64,000 bases of DNA from Methanomassiliicoccus sp. (lineage in GTDB: Archaea > Thermoplasmatota > Thermoplasmata > Methanomassiliicoccales > Methanomassiliicoccaceae), in contig JADFDJ010000005.1 of the NCBI GenBank assembly GCA_018262895.1, positions 62,001 to 126,000 on the forward strand, given 5' to 3'. Every line of letters starts with the position of its first letter. Position 1 is the stretch's first letter. This document shows positions 9,764-18,355 of the stretch, piece after piece. The translations under genes and the position numbers were made by a program. The notes below the pieces were generated by a model, which saw only the letters and a program-made list of their open reading frames with translations, made no database searches and was not told the origin of the DNA.

Positions 9764-10126
9764 ATGGAAGATTATTATACCGCCTGTGGCGCTCATCTCC
9801 GCATGAGCCTAGCTTTGATCGCTAAGCAGCAGCCCCAGGCCATCAACAAGTTGTACAAGCTGAAGCAAGAGGTCTTCAAAGAGGGCGCTCTGACCGCCAA
9901 GGAGAAGGAGCTGATAGCCGTTTCCGTTTCCTGCATCCTTAAATGCGATACATGCTTGGAGACCCACGCACTTGCGGCCGTCGATCTGGGGGCCACCCGT
10001 GACGAGCTGAGGGAGGCCATGCTAGTGGCCATGTACCTGACCGGGCCATCAGCGGTTATCTGGAGCCCGATGATCGACAAGATATTGTCAGAGGAAGAGC
10101 CGCTCAGCAGTCAAAATCGAACCTGA
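9764..10126 (+). CDS. Carboxymuconolactone decarboxylase/AhpD-like protein
   Basis: A 120-residue all-helical protein of the CMD/AhpD type. The redox motif CDTC (CILKCDTCLETHALAAVDLGAT) with the downstream His matches the AhpD-like active site, and FKEGALTAKEKELIAVSVS is the typical preceding helix. Such proteins act as disulfide reductases or gamma-carboxymuconolactone decarboxylases; the former fits an anaerobe better. A TATA-like TATTATAAA at 9709-9717 predicts a transcript starting near 9735, so the ATG at 9764 is chosen over the in-frame TTG at 9728. It overlaps the convergent gene by 23 bases. Confidence 0.85.
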   Translation: MEDYYTACGAHLRMSLALIAKQQPQAINKLYKLKQEVFKEGALTAKEKELIAVSVSCILKCDTCLETHALAAVDLGATRDELREAMLVAMYLTGPSAVIWSPMIDKILSEEEPLSSQNRT

Positions 10127-10427
10127 CCGGTCTTTTCAAGCCTAGCCCCGCTGCCGCTTCTACAGATTTTATCATAGCCGAGGGGATGGGGCAGGCAGAA
10201 TGAGCTAGGACCTTTCCGCAGGCATCGTAAACAGGGTTGGTGCAGAACGGCATCTTCAACGCCTCAAAAGGATCGAGACCCTCCTTCATCACACCGGGCA
10301 GCTTCTTTACATGTGGGCAGTCGGTAACGAACTCGAACTGTACCACTCCGTCGTTGTACGTGGTGGTTATCTTGGTCTTGAACCTGCATACACCTGGGTC
10401 GACGGACATGCACACACTGGTAGACAT
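10104..10427 (-). CDS. Small cysteine-containing conserved protein (DUF6951-like)
   Basis: A 107-residue protein beginning at the ATG at 10427, five codons inside the longest frame, because it follows GGACATGAG and gives MSTSVCMSVDPGVCRFKTKI. It has a PGVC motif near the N-terminus, then FVTDCPHVKKL, ALKMPFCTNPVYDACGKVLAHSACP. The spaced cysteines and a histidine suggest a metal or Fe-S site. I believe this corresponds to the DUF6951 family of methanogens but cannot confirm it. The function is unknown. It is convergent with the AhpD-like gene. Confidence 0.7.
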   Translation of the reverse strand: MSTSVCMSVDPGVCRFKTKITTTYNDGVVQFEFVTDCPHVKKLPGVMKEGLDPFEALKMPFCTNPVYDACGKVLAHSACPIPSAMIKSVEAAAGLGLKRPVRFDFDC

Positions 10428-10516
10428 CTCATGTCCAAGCATCGAACGGTCACATAATCATTTCCCCGCAAACTGCGACCGAAAGATGGGCAGTAAAATG
10501 CCTTACCAGCCCCTTC

Positions 10517-12721
10517 TCAAGAACTGTTCTTATCGATGAGGGCCAGGTAGTTGGTTATGGATTTCAGGGACTCCCTCAGCTCGTTGGACGTGACGTAGGC
10601 GAACCGCTGCATGTCGGAGTTGAACTTGATCAGATTCTGGGTGCGCTTCTCCAGCCTTTGCTCGATCTCCTTCTGATGAGTGATATCTGTCAATATGGTA
10701 ACGGCTCCCTGGACCTGTCCGTCCTTGCCTCTGACCGGAGATGCGCTGGAGAGCACAGTGATAGATGAGCCATTGGATTTCCGGATGGTCGTCTGGAAAT
10801 TGTTGACGGTACGGTTCTCCCGCAAAGCAATGGCGAGGGGGTATTCTTCCGCTGACAGCGGCTTCATGTCCTCACCGTCGAGCATGTTGAAGTTGGTGTA
10901 CTCATCTATGGATGTGGGTATCTCCATGCTGGCCGGGAACATCTTCCTCAGCTCATTATTGCATGTGGTGATCTTCCCCGTGGGAGCCTCCCCGATAGCA
11001 ACTCCCACCGGCATCTGGTTGATTATCGCCTCGAGGTAGGCCTTGGTAGCCTCCAAGTTTCTCTCTAGCGTCTTAAGCTCGGTGATATCCTGATCGATCT
11101 CCACCGCCCCGATGACGACCCCATGCCTGTTCTTGATGGGTGCTGCGGAGTTGATGATCGTACCGATCTTACCCTCGAAGTTGATGTAATCGATGATGGT
11201 GCCAATGGTGGTCTCTCCCCGACGCACCGCCTTAGCGATGGGCCAATCATCCACCTGGAGCCTCTTCCCCGTCTGAGGCCAGCTACCTTTGTACTCCCAA
11301 TACTCCTCAATGTGACGGGGTAGTGGCCGGTCACCCCATATCTTTTGACCCATCTGGCTGATCTCCAGGATGTTACCTTCGGCATCGCTTATGTAGACGC
11401 CTACAGGCACTGAATCGAGAAGGGTGCGTACGCGGTACTGTTCTTCCTGAATGGCGTAAATAAGGCGAGCGTTCTTTTTATTGGTCTTCTCCCATTCGGT
11501 GATGTCTGTGATAAGGCAAAGGACACGAGAGGGGGTGCCTTTCTGCAGAATAGGTACGAATGATACTTGCCAGTACCTCAGAACACCCTTCTTGTTCCGT
11601 TCCTGGATGCAACCGTACGAGTTCTGGTCGCCGGATTTGACGACCGTGGCAAAGATATCTTCGGGAGGTATATCCTTCAGATCTGGAGATAAGTAATAGT
11701 AAGGCATCTGGGTGATGTTTATGCCCCGGAACTTGGTGGGTATTACGGCGTTATAAACGTCGTTGGACCAGAGTATAGTACCATCCTTTCCATCTAGTAT
11801 AGCCGCGCCCACGTTCATCTGATCTAGGTACTGCTTGGATGGAGTGGTCTCCCCTTCGCGAGACCAGATATAGCGGTCCTCGCTGAAAGCTAGCGATAGG
11901 AAACCGGCCACCCTCTTGAGGTTCTCCTCCATGTATTTGGCGAATCGTGGGACTGGGGTGCGCGAGGCTAGTGTTAAGATGGCAAATATCTCACCCTGGA
12001 TGTGCAAGGGGATGGCGATGAGGAAGTGAATGCCCCACTTGGAGGCCATGCTCTTGACGAAGTGACTTCCCTCATCCATAGAGTCGTTGAGGATGAAGAC
12101 CTCCTTTCGTTTCTGGATCATCCTTGCGAGGGACGGCTGCTCCTCCAGATAGATGGTATCCTTGGAAAACTCCCCGGCCCCATAGGAGTACTTAGCATAC
12201 CAGTGCTCATCCTGTCTGAAAAGTAGGGTGGCGATGTGCAGATCAAAGGCCGCGGTGATATCTCCAAGGACCTGAGGAATGACCTTGTCCACATCATTCG
12301 ATTTCTGAAGTTTCTCCAGTATAGAGTCTATGTAGGTGTTTACCCTTCTGAGGTCCTCTTTATACGTGATATCCTCGAATGTGGTCTGGATCCCAACAAG
12401 CTCTCCCGAGGGAGCTATGATGGGCATCATATTGCACTCGTAGGTGAGTCCCCCGTCGAGATAATCAGGGCTCATCTCGACTCTGTTGCTTTGCATCTGG
12501 TCCTTGGCAATCCTAAGGTTCACATCGATCAGGTCGATGATCTTATCGGGAAGGCCAGACTTTTCCCAGGCTTTTCCCATGATTTCATCTTTTGCCCTCC
12601 CGAAGATTTTACATAGTGCTGGGCTTATATAGATAACATCGTCCACTGGTGAGGTGATGAGCACAAGCGAGGTTGTAGAATCCAAAAACGTCTCGAAGAG
12701 GTCTTGAGAGATCATATGCAC
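10517..12721 (-). CDS. Multi-PAS/GAF sensor protein with degenerate, truncated kinase end
   Basis: A 734-residue cytoplasmic sensor. Domains in order: PAS (about 8-125), GAF (about 130-285, FLIAIPLHIQGEIFAILTLA), then three more PAS/PAC modules (about 300-420, 430-560, 570-685) separated by short helices. The end looks like the first helix of a HisKA domain (RFAYVTSNELRESLKSI), but the phospho-accepting histidine of the usual FAYVxSHDLxEPL is Asn, and the protein stops 20 residues later with no second helix and no ATPase domain. It therefore cannot autophosphorylate and may act by dimerising with another kinase or as a plain sensor. No frameshifted ATPase domain is visible downstream. It stops at TGA. 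Confidence 0.88.
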   Translation of the reverse strand: MHMISQDLFETFLDSTTSLVLITSPVDDVIYISPALCKIFGRAKDEIMGKAWEKSGLPDKIIDLIDVNLRIAKDQMQSNRVEMSPDYLDGGLTYECNMMPIIAPSGELVGIQTTFEDITYKEDLRRVNTYIDSILEKLQKSNDVDKVIPQVLGDITAAFDLHIATLLFRQDEHWYAKYSYGAGEFSKDTIYLEEQPSLARMIQKRKEVFILNDSMDEGSHFVKSMASKWGIHFLIAIPLHIQGEIFAILTLASRTPVPRFAKYMEENLKRVAGFLSLAFSEDRYIWSREGETTPSKQYLDQMNVGAAILDGKDGTILWSNDVYNAVIPTKFRGINITQMPYYYLSPDLKDIPPEDIFATVVKSGDQNSYGCIQERNKKGVLRYWQVSFVPILQKGTPSRVLCLITDITEWEKTNKKNARLIYAIQEEQYRVRTLLDSVPVGVYISDAEGNILEISQMGQKIWGDRPLPRHIEEYWEYKGSWPQTGKRLQVDDWPIAKAVRRGETTIGTIIDYINFEGKIGTIINSAAPIKNRHGVVIGAVEIDQDITELKTLERNLEATKAYLEAIINQMPVGVAIGEAPTGKITTCNNELRKMFPASMEIPTSIDEYTNFNMLDGEDMKPLSAEEYPLAIALRENRTVNNFQTTIRKSNGSSITVLSSASPVRGKDGQVQGAVTILTDITHQKEIEQRLEKRTQNLIKFNSDMQRFAYVTSNELRESLKSITNYLALIDKNSS

Positions 12722-12955
12722 ACCATTCGTTATCGATGAGAAATCTTATATCCCCCATTGTATCGTTCTGTCTCTATAAGCAGTATTATGCCCCTCTTTA
12801 ATTTACTATTGTATTGAATCTTATAAAGATTCGCATCGAATGCTTTCAATTTTCACATTTTATTCTCATTGGCATGAATCCTCCTAGAAATTTGTGGCAA
12901 ATAAAATGTGTATACGCATGCAAACATTTTTAAATGGGTCCACCATTGCATAATC

Positions 12956-13192
12956 ATGGATAATGATGAAGGCGATGACTCATCCATTACTATATCATAT
13001 CGTGTGGCCAGAGGCATTGCTGATCAGATGGATGAATATATAAAAAAGAAGAAATTGTTTCGAAATAGGTCAGAATTTAGTTCAATGGCAATCAGATATT
13101 TCCTCGAGCATCTTCACGAGACTGACGAGAAGAGGGTTTACACTCAGCGAATAGACGTTCAGCGTCTTTTAGAGCAAGGGAAAAACGGTTGA
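12956..13192 (+). CDS. Ribbon-helix-helix (CopG/Arc-like) transcriptional regulator
   Basis: A 78-residue protein. SSITISYRVARGIADQMDEYIKK forms the beta-strand and first helix, and FRNRSEFSSMAIRYFLEHL the second helix of a ribbon-helix-helix DNA-binding fold. An AT-rich TTTTTAAAT (12928-12936) lies about 20-28 bases before the ATG at 12956, so the mRNA may be leaderless; the longer frame from 12908 would start upstream of the promoter. It is preceded by 234 AT-rich bases shared with the divergent sensor gene, the obvious place for autoregulation. Targets are unknown. Confidence 0.85.
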   Translation: MDNDEGDDSSITISYRVARGIADQMDEYIKKKKLFRNRSEFSSMAIRYFLEHLHETDEKRVYTQRIDVQRLLEQGKNG

Positions 13193-13355
13193 TCTCCTGC
13201 TCTACGAACAACCTGTGGCGTTCGTTTATCTCCTCTGCCAGTTTGGGGTCCAGTGATCTTGGGATCTTCAGTATGAACTCAATCTGTTCATGAATCGGTT
13301 CATCTTCAAATGTCGGTCTCCTCCTAGGTGCTCCCAACTCCTTCATAGAGAACAT
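13092..13355 (-). CDS. Possible small helical protein overlapping the RHH gene antisense
   Basis: An 87-residue frame from the ATG at 13355. The middle (EQIEFILKIPRSLDPKLAEEINERHRLFVEQEINRFSLALKDAERLF) reads like a genuine amphipathic helical protein. However, the last 33 codons lie antisense to the end of the ribbon-helix-helix gene, an overlap of 101 bases that is larger than normal. It matches no family I know. If real, it is convergent with the regulator. The longer frame to 13517 extends into AT-rich promoter-like DNA and was not used. Confidence 0.4.
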   Translation of the reverse strand: MFSMKELGAPRRRPTFEDEPIHEQIEFILKIPRSLDPKLAEEINERHRLFVEQEINRFSLALKDAERLFAECKPSSRQSREDARGNI

Positions 13356-13605
13356 GCCCTCATCCTTTTTTGAACCGCGGTCTAGCAAAAACCTATACCT
13401 CCGAGGGTATATCTTCAATAGTGATAATAAACTTGTGCTAAATTGAATCTGATAAGAAAAAGGCTCTAGGTGACAACCATGTGGCACATGGTCCAGTGCT
13501 ATCATTTGACAATACAAAATTATATTTTTATATAATATTATATTTTGTATAGTATTAGTCTATATTATTTTCCCTGCTGTATAGTATCGTAGAGGGGCCA
13601 TTATA

Positions 13606-15243
13606 TTAGGGCGATGGTCGAGCCAACGCCTCTTTTAGGTGGAACACTCCTTGGGGACAGACCATTTCACAGCGGCGGCAGGCGGTCCCATTGCATCGCT
13701 CGGAGCGAATGATGGCCAAGTTACCATCTTCCGCCTCATTGATGACCAGAGCATCCTCGGGGCATTCCTGAACACACTTGTTGCATCCGATACAGCCCTC
13801 TAGGTCAAGTTTCAGCTCGATTCCGATATCATCCAGGATGAATACTCCGAATCGACCCAGGTCTTTGATGTCCCGCTCCATCAGCTTGGAAGTGGTGGCC
13901 TTCACTGGCTGCAGCGAGATGTGAGGTAGCTTGTAGATATCCAACATGTCATTGTATGCGCTCATGGGCATACCATAGGACCAAAGGGATAGTTCGACGG
14001 CATAGATGTTCTTGAACGCTTCTGAGGTCGCGAACATGCAGTGTGTGGCCCGCAGCTGCTTGGCGAAGGACCGCAGCTCATCCATCATGGCCGGTCGCCG
14101 CACCAGCTCACTGGCCAACGATAACGAGGTGTTACCGATCTGCACGATCTGGCTAGCCTCCGCTGGGACCAGCCCGATCTTCTGGGCCTTCAGAGCATCG
14201 ACGTAAATGCCTGTGGCGCCGGACATGAAGGCTATCCTCACCTCTGATGGCTTGACCCCAGCTTGGTTCATCAAGGTGAGGTATCCCGCCCGGATGGCAC
14301 CGATGGCCTTTCCCGCCTCTGATACATCCCGTTCGGATATGCTCATTCCGTCCTGGAGGTGGAGGAGCTTATCCTTAGTGATTATCTTGGGTATCTCGAT
14401 AAGCCCCTGGTCTATGCCACTTGACAGGGTGGCAACGACCCCGGTACCCGTGATCCCCTTGGAACGGCCATGCATATCGCCCGGGGTCAATGTGCGACCG
14501 CTGCGTGGATCGACCACATCACCCCCTCGGGGGAAGAAGTCATCATCGAGGACCGAGCATGTCCATCCCTCCGAGGTGACCGCGATATCGGAGATCGCAC
14601 CCGGGGCCGCTAGCATCCCCATCTCGATCTCCTGTCCTTCCAATGCCGGTCCCGCCGCGGCCGAGCCGGTAAACACGTGCCCGTTCACTACCAGCGCCAT
14701 CTCGGCGTTGGTGCCATAGTCGATGACCAGACAGGGTTCCTCTTGCTCCATGGCACCGGTCAGCAGGAGCATGGCCAAGGCGTCGGCGCCGATCTCATGG
14801 CCGACGGCCGGAGGTATGTACACCCGAGCATCAGGAACTAGATTCAAGCCTATGTCCCGGGCAGCCACGATGTCGCCGTCACGCTTGGGAGGCTTGACCC
14901 CCAGCCTTTCCAACTTGCGCTTTCCTGCGTATGCAAGGTCCCTGACCTCAATGTTCTGGAACAGCGAGAGCTGGAAGGGATTGCCGCACACTGCCATCCT
15001 GGTTACCTTATCCAGGTCCACCCTCAGGTGTGTCAGGAGCAGGTTTATGGTGTCGATGATCAGTTTGTTTCCAACGCTGGGACCGGCCTCGATGGCGAAG
15101 TTCACGTGATCGATAACATTGGCACCGGGAAGGGGATGGCGGATGGTGATGGCGGTGGAGATGATCTCACCTGAATCCAGGTCGATGGCCTGGGCCCGAA
15201 AGCCGCTCGTACCGATGTCCAGAGCGACCCCGTACTCGCTCAT
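13606..15243 (-). CDS. ramA: Reductive activator of methylamine corrinoid proteins
   Basis: RamA uses ATP and low-potential electrons to reduce inactive Co(II) in the methylamine corrinoid proteins MtmC, MtbC and MttC. The 545-residue protein has an N-terminal domain (GVALDIGTSGFRAQAIDLDSG), an ASKHA-like core (DYGTNAEMALVVNG, GITGTGVVATL), and a C-terminal ferredoxin-like domain with two cysteine clusters (CIGCNKCVQECPEDA, CNGTACRRCEMVCPQG). Its first bases overlap the pylD end by four, so it belongs to the pyl operon. The partial gene at 1-1417 is a close paralogue. It stops at TAA in front of an AT-rich region. Confidence 0.95.
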   Translation of the reverse strand: MSEYGVALDIGTSGFRAQAIDLDSGEIISTAITIRHPLPGANVIDHVNFAIEAGPSVGNKLIIDTINLLLTHLRVDLDKVTRMAVCGNPFQLSLFQNIEVRDLAYAGKRKLERLGVKPPKRDGDIVAARDIGLNLVPDARVYIPPAVGHEIGADALAMLLLTGAMEQEEPCLVIDYGTNAEMALVVNGHVFTGSAAAGPALEGQEIEMGMLAAPGAISDIAVTSEGWTCSVLDDDFFPRGGDVVDPRSGRTLTPGDMHGRSKGITGTGVVATLSSGIDQGLIEIPKIITKDKLLHLQDGMSISERDVSEAGKAIGAIRAGYLTLMNQAGVKPSEVRIAFMSGATGIYVDALKAQKIGLVPAEASQIVQIGNTSLSLASELVRRPAMMDELRSFAKQLRATHCMFATSEAFKNIYAVELSLWSYGMPMSAYNDMLDIYKLPHISLQPVKATTSKLMERDIKDLGRFGVFILDDIGIELKLDLEGCIGCNKCVQECPEDALVINEAEDGNLAIIRSERCNGTACRRCEMVCPQGVFHLKEALARPSP

Positions 15244-16097
15244 TCTATGACCCCGACAGCCTCGAGGACCTTCTGTGACTCAGGGATCGACATAAGTGAC
15301 ATGGAGGCGGACCACACAGCCATGACCGCTACACCTATCTGCAGGGGATCGTGGACGATCATGCGTGCTCGGCGCTCTCCCTCGGCATCGTAACCATAGG
15401 GAACTCCCGGTGAGGATATGACCGCTCCCTCGCTGATCCACTCCCCCGGCACCTGTGCAGGGGATGCATTTAAGACCGCCTGGGCTTGGCCAACACCTGT
15501 CCGCATGTCATCGATCCAGTTCACGTTGGTCTCCTTGACCGCTCTCATGGCCTGCTTGTCATCGGCCTCGATCAGCGATACCTTGGCCCCCCGGGACTGG
15601 AGCCTCTTGATGGCCACGGAACCGACCCGACCTGCCCCGATAACTAGTACCTCCTTCCCTGACAGACCACCCAGCGCGGCCTCCAGGACCGAACAATAGC
15701 CGAAGGCGGTGGACCGCGTGTTGTCCGCGTACTTGCCACTGCGGAGGTTGAGCGCGATGAACTCCTTGTCATCCGCCATGAATACGATGTCCACCCCGGC
15801 CTGGATAGCCTCGGTCAGCCCGGCGATGTCACCGTTTTCGGTGACGAAACAGTCCATGCCCAGGTGCTGGGCGATGGCGCAGACGGAGCAGGAGAACGTG
15901 GGGATTATGCCTTTCCCGCTGGTGACGGGGACCGCTGCCGCCCGGACGTGGCTGATATCCAGGTCATCCCTGGTGGGGAATATTGCCTTAACTGCCAGTC
16001 CCTTGAGCGTCAGCCCTAGCTTGGTCATCAGGTCCCTGTCCCTCTCTTCCAGGCAGTAGGAGACCTCCTCTATGAGATCGGTTGTCAAACGGGTCAT
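15240..16097 (-). CDS. pylD: Pyrrolysine biosynthesis dehydrogenase PylD
   Basis: Last enzyme of pyrrolysine synthesis: it oxidises L-lysine-N6-3R-methylornithine to a semialdehyde that cyclises to pyrrolysine. The 285-residue protein has the PylD N-terminal part (ISHVRAAAVPVTSGKGIIPTFS) and a Rossmann nucleotide-binding loop, VLVIGAGRVGSVAIKRLQSRGA, at about residues 147-168. It overlaps pylC by four bases (ATGA) and ramA by four bases. All pyl genes run in the same direction from pylT. Confidence 0.96.
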   Translation of the reverse strand: MTRLTTDLIEEVSYCLEERDRDLMTKLGLTLKGLAVKAIFPTRDDLDISHVRAAAVPVTSGKGIIPTFSCSVCAIAQHLGMDCFVTENGDIAGLTEAIQAGVDIVFMADDKEFIALNLRSGKYADNTRSTAFGYCSVLEAALGGLSGKEVLVIGAGRVGSVAIKRLQSRGAKVSLIEADDKQAMRAVKETNVNWIDDMRTGVGQAQAVLNASPAQVPGEWISEGAVISSPGVPYGYDAEGERRARMIVHDPLQIGVAVMAVWSASMSLMSIPESQKVLEAVGVIE

Positions 16098-17266
16098 GTG
16101 TACCCCTCTGGTGCGGGATCATAATAGGCCAAGATCCCCTCCTTGTCGATTATAGAGCGGATGACCTTTTGCCGCTTGGCCTGGGCATCCCTCCTATTCG
16201 CCGCTACGTTGATAATGGTGGCCCTCCATCTCTTCTTCCCCGGCTCATAATCAGTGATCATCTCGTCAGAACCGAACAGCCCGGGGACGATTCGCGGCCC
16301 TTGAACCTCGGCGAAGGAACCCTCTCCGCATGACCGCATAATACCATCGTCCACCGCTACGTGCTCATAGTAGGCGAACCTCGGTTCTCCGATGGTCGGC
16401 TCTTCCAGCCGGTCCTCGACCGCATTCCTGACCAGCATGTCGATCATGTTGATGCCGTGGGAGTGGTAAACTGCCGTTGGCGTCTGACTGGGGATCCGAG
16501 CATCGATCTCCAGGATCCGGGGCACCCCCTGGGAGACGATCGCCTCCACGTCCATGATACCCTTAAGGTGGAGTTCCTGGGCCATCCTTCGCCCGGCCTC
16601 GGCTAGCTTTTCCACCACGGTTACGTCTTCTCCCTCCCATGGTGAGCCTACCATCTTGCAGTCATATGCATCATCGAGGATGATCTCGGTGGTGACGAGG
16701 GAGACCGCCTCCACGCCATTAGAGATGATCTCCACGGATATGGAGGGCCCGTCCAAGAACTCCTGGAGCACGGCCTCCTGTCCCATCTCGCGTACCATGT
16801 CCATTCCCGCCAGCAACTGCTCGGTGTTTACCGCCCGGGTCACCCCATGGCTCCCCGAGGCCTCGGAGGGCTTGACCACCACAGGGAAACCGCACTCTGG
16901 CCACGGCCGGGGAAGAGGCACACCCGCCTTGTGCATGAAGTCGTTGGACCTTGTCTTGGACGATGAGATGGAGTAGGCGTTCAGATCGAATATCAGGGGG
17001 ACATCGGAATCGCTCTGCATCGCCGTCAACGCGCTCAGGGTCTCCAGGTCCTCGTTGGCCGGGAGAATGGCATCGCAATCGGCCAGGGCATGTATCGCCT
17101 TGTCCCTCTCCCGTACCACGTCCAACACCACAGCCTCATCGGCGAGGGCCAGGGCAGGGGCCGAGGCTTTCCTGTCCACGACCATCGTCTTGATACCAGC
17201 CTTCTTGGCCAGGTACGCAGCCTCCATGCCCTGAAGCTTCCCACCGATTATGGCCAGTCGGGTCAA
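16094..17266 (-). CDS. pylC: Pyrrolysine biosynthesis ligase PylC
   Basis: ATP-grasp ligase joining 3-methylornithine to the epsilon-amine of lysine. The 390-residue protein has an N-terminal Rossmann-like part (LAIIGGKLQGMEAAYLAKKAG) and an ATP-grasp core with FPVVVKPSEASGSHGVTR (lysine contacting ATP and a glycine-rich loop), VLQEFLDGPSISVEIIS, and the metal-binding ILEIDARIPSQTP. It overlaps pylB and pylD by four bases each, which implies translational coupling. Confidence 0.96.
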   Translation of the reverse strand: MTRLAIIGGKLQGMEAAYLAKKAGIKTMVVDRKASAPALALADEAVVLDVVRERDKAIHALADCDAILPANEDLETLSALTAMQSDSDVPLIFDLNAYSISSSKTRSNDFMHKAGVPLPRPWPECGFPVVVKPSEASGSHGVTRAVNTEQLLAGMDMVREMGQEAVLQEFLDGPSISVEIISNGVEAVSLVTTEIILDDAYDCKMVGSPWEGEDVTVVEKLAEAGRRMAQELHLKGIMDVEAIVSQGVPRILEIDARIPSQTPTAVYHSHGINMIDMLVRNAVEDRLEEPTIGEPRFAYYEHVAVDDGIMRSCGEGSFAEVQGPRIVPGLFGSDEMITDYEPGKKRWRATIINVAANRRDAQAKRQKVIRSIIDKEGILAYYDPAPEGYT

Positions 17267-18345
17267 GCGAGGACCTCCACGGTCAGTCTCCTTTTCCAGC
17301 TGTTGATCAGGCCCCGATACTCGGACAGAGGGGCGATGGTGACGTTCAGCCCCTCGAGCATCTCCTCGATGTTCGTCGGTGAGCGCTCCCCGGTATCTAT
17401 GTCCAGCTCGGGCTGGGCCACGCCAGCAAGCCCTTTCTGCGGAGGGATTATGGAGGTTATCACGTTGGCCCCGGCCTCCAGGCGCGGCCTCAGGCCTTTG
17501 ACCCCCTCGATATCAAGGGAGGCCGGGATGAGCTTATTTTGATGCACCAGGCGCATCACCGCCATGGTGACCAACTCCTCCCTGAACGGCGGGGAGCGCT
17601 TCTTTTCCATGGGGGTGTTCGTCTGGGGGACGAAGGTCATGGCACGAACCTGCTGCACTCCCTGAAGCCCCATCATTATGATGGACTCGGCCCGGTCCCT
17701 AATGGTCTCGCCCACTCCGATCATGATGCCCTCTTCGGTAAGCATGCCCGCCCTCTGGGCCCATACCTTCTGGTTGTACCTCAGGTCGTAGTCCTGATGA
17801 GGCCTAAGTCGGGTGAAGAGGTCACGATTGTGAGTCTCCTGGTAACAGGCGAACCAATCTGTCCCGGCATCATGCATGGAGGCGAACCGGTCCTCCCGCA
17901 GCACACCCGGGGATGCCATAATAGGAAGCTCTACCGAGTCATCGACCGCTTGAACGATCTCCAGAAGCGCCTCGCTCCTGGCGCCGTCGTTGAAGAGCGG
18001 ATCCTCGCCCATGGTCAGGTCGATGAGATGCACACCCGCATCCTCCAGGGCACAAGCAAGCTGGATGATGTCCTCCTTGGTCTTGCGGTACCGGAAGCTC
18101 TCTTTGTTGGACTGGCGGTAGAAACAGAAGGAGCAGTTGTTGCGGCAATAGGTGGAGAAGTATACGAAGCCGTAGAGGAAAACCCGGTTGCCGAAGTTCC
18201 TCTCCTTGATCGCTCTAGCAGTTCGAAACAGTTTGGTAACGTCCTCTCCATCCTGGAGGGATAGAAGGAAGGTGATTTCCTCCTTCGTCAGGGACCCCTG
18301 ATACCAGGCTTTGTCCAAGATAGTATCTAGTGCTGTCGTGTTCAT
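17263..18345 (-). CDS. pylB: 3-methylornithine synthase PylB (radical SAM)
   Basis: Radical SAM lysine mutase that makes (3R)-3-methyl-D-ornithine from L-lysine, the first step of pyrrolysine synthesis. The 360-residue protein carries the cluster motif CRNNCSFC (CxxxCxxC) at about residues 62-69, followed by YRQSNKESFRYRKT. The GE-type motif (LTMGEDPL) and a C-terminal NITS/IPP region match PylB and its BioB/HydE-like relatives. It starts ten bases after the pylS amber stop and overlaps pylC by four bases. Confidence 0.96.
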   Translation of the reverse strand: MNTTALDTILDKAWYQGSLTKEEITFLLSLQDGEDVTKLFRTARAIKERNFGNRVFLYGFVYFSTYCRNNCSFCFYRQSNKESFRYRKTKEDIIQLACALEDAGVHLIDLTMGEDPLFNDGARSEALLEIVQAVDDSVELPIMASPGVLREDRFASMHDAGTDWFACYQETHNRDLFTRLRPHQDYDLRYNQKVWAQRAGMLTEEGIMIGVGETIRDRAESIIMMGLQGVQQVRAMTFVPQTNTPMEKKRSPPFREELVTMAVMRLVHQNKLIPASLDIEGVKGLRPRLEAGANVITSIIPPQKGLAGVAQPELDIDTGERSPTNIEEMLEGLNVTIAPLSEYRGLINSWKRRLTVEVLA

Positions 18346-18355
18346 ACTCCACTCC

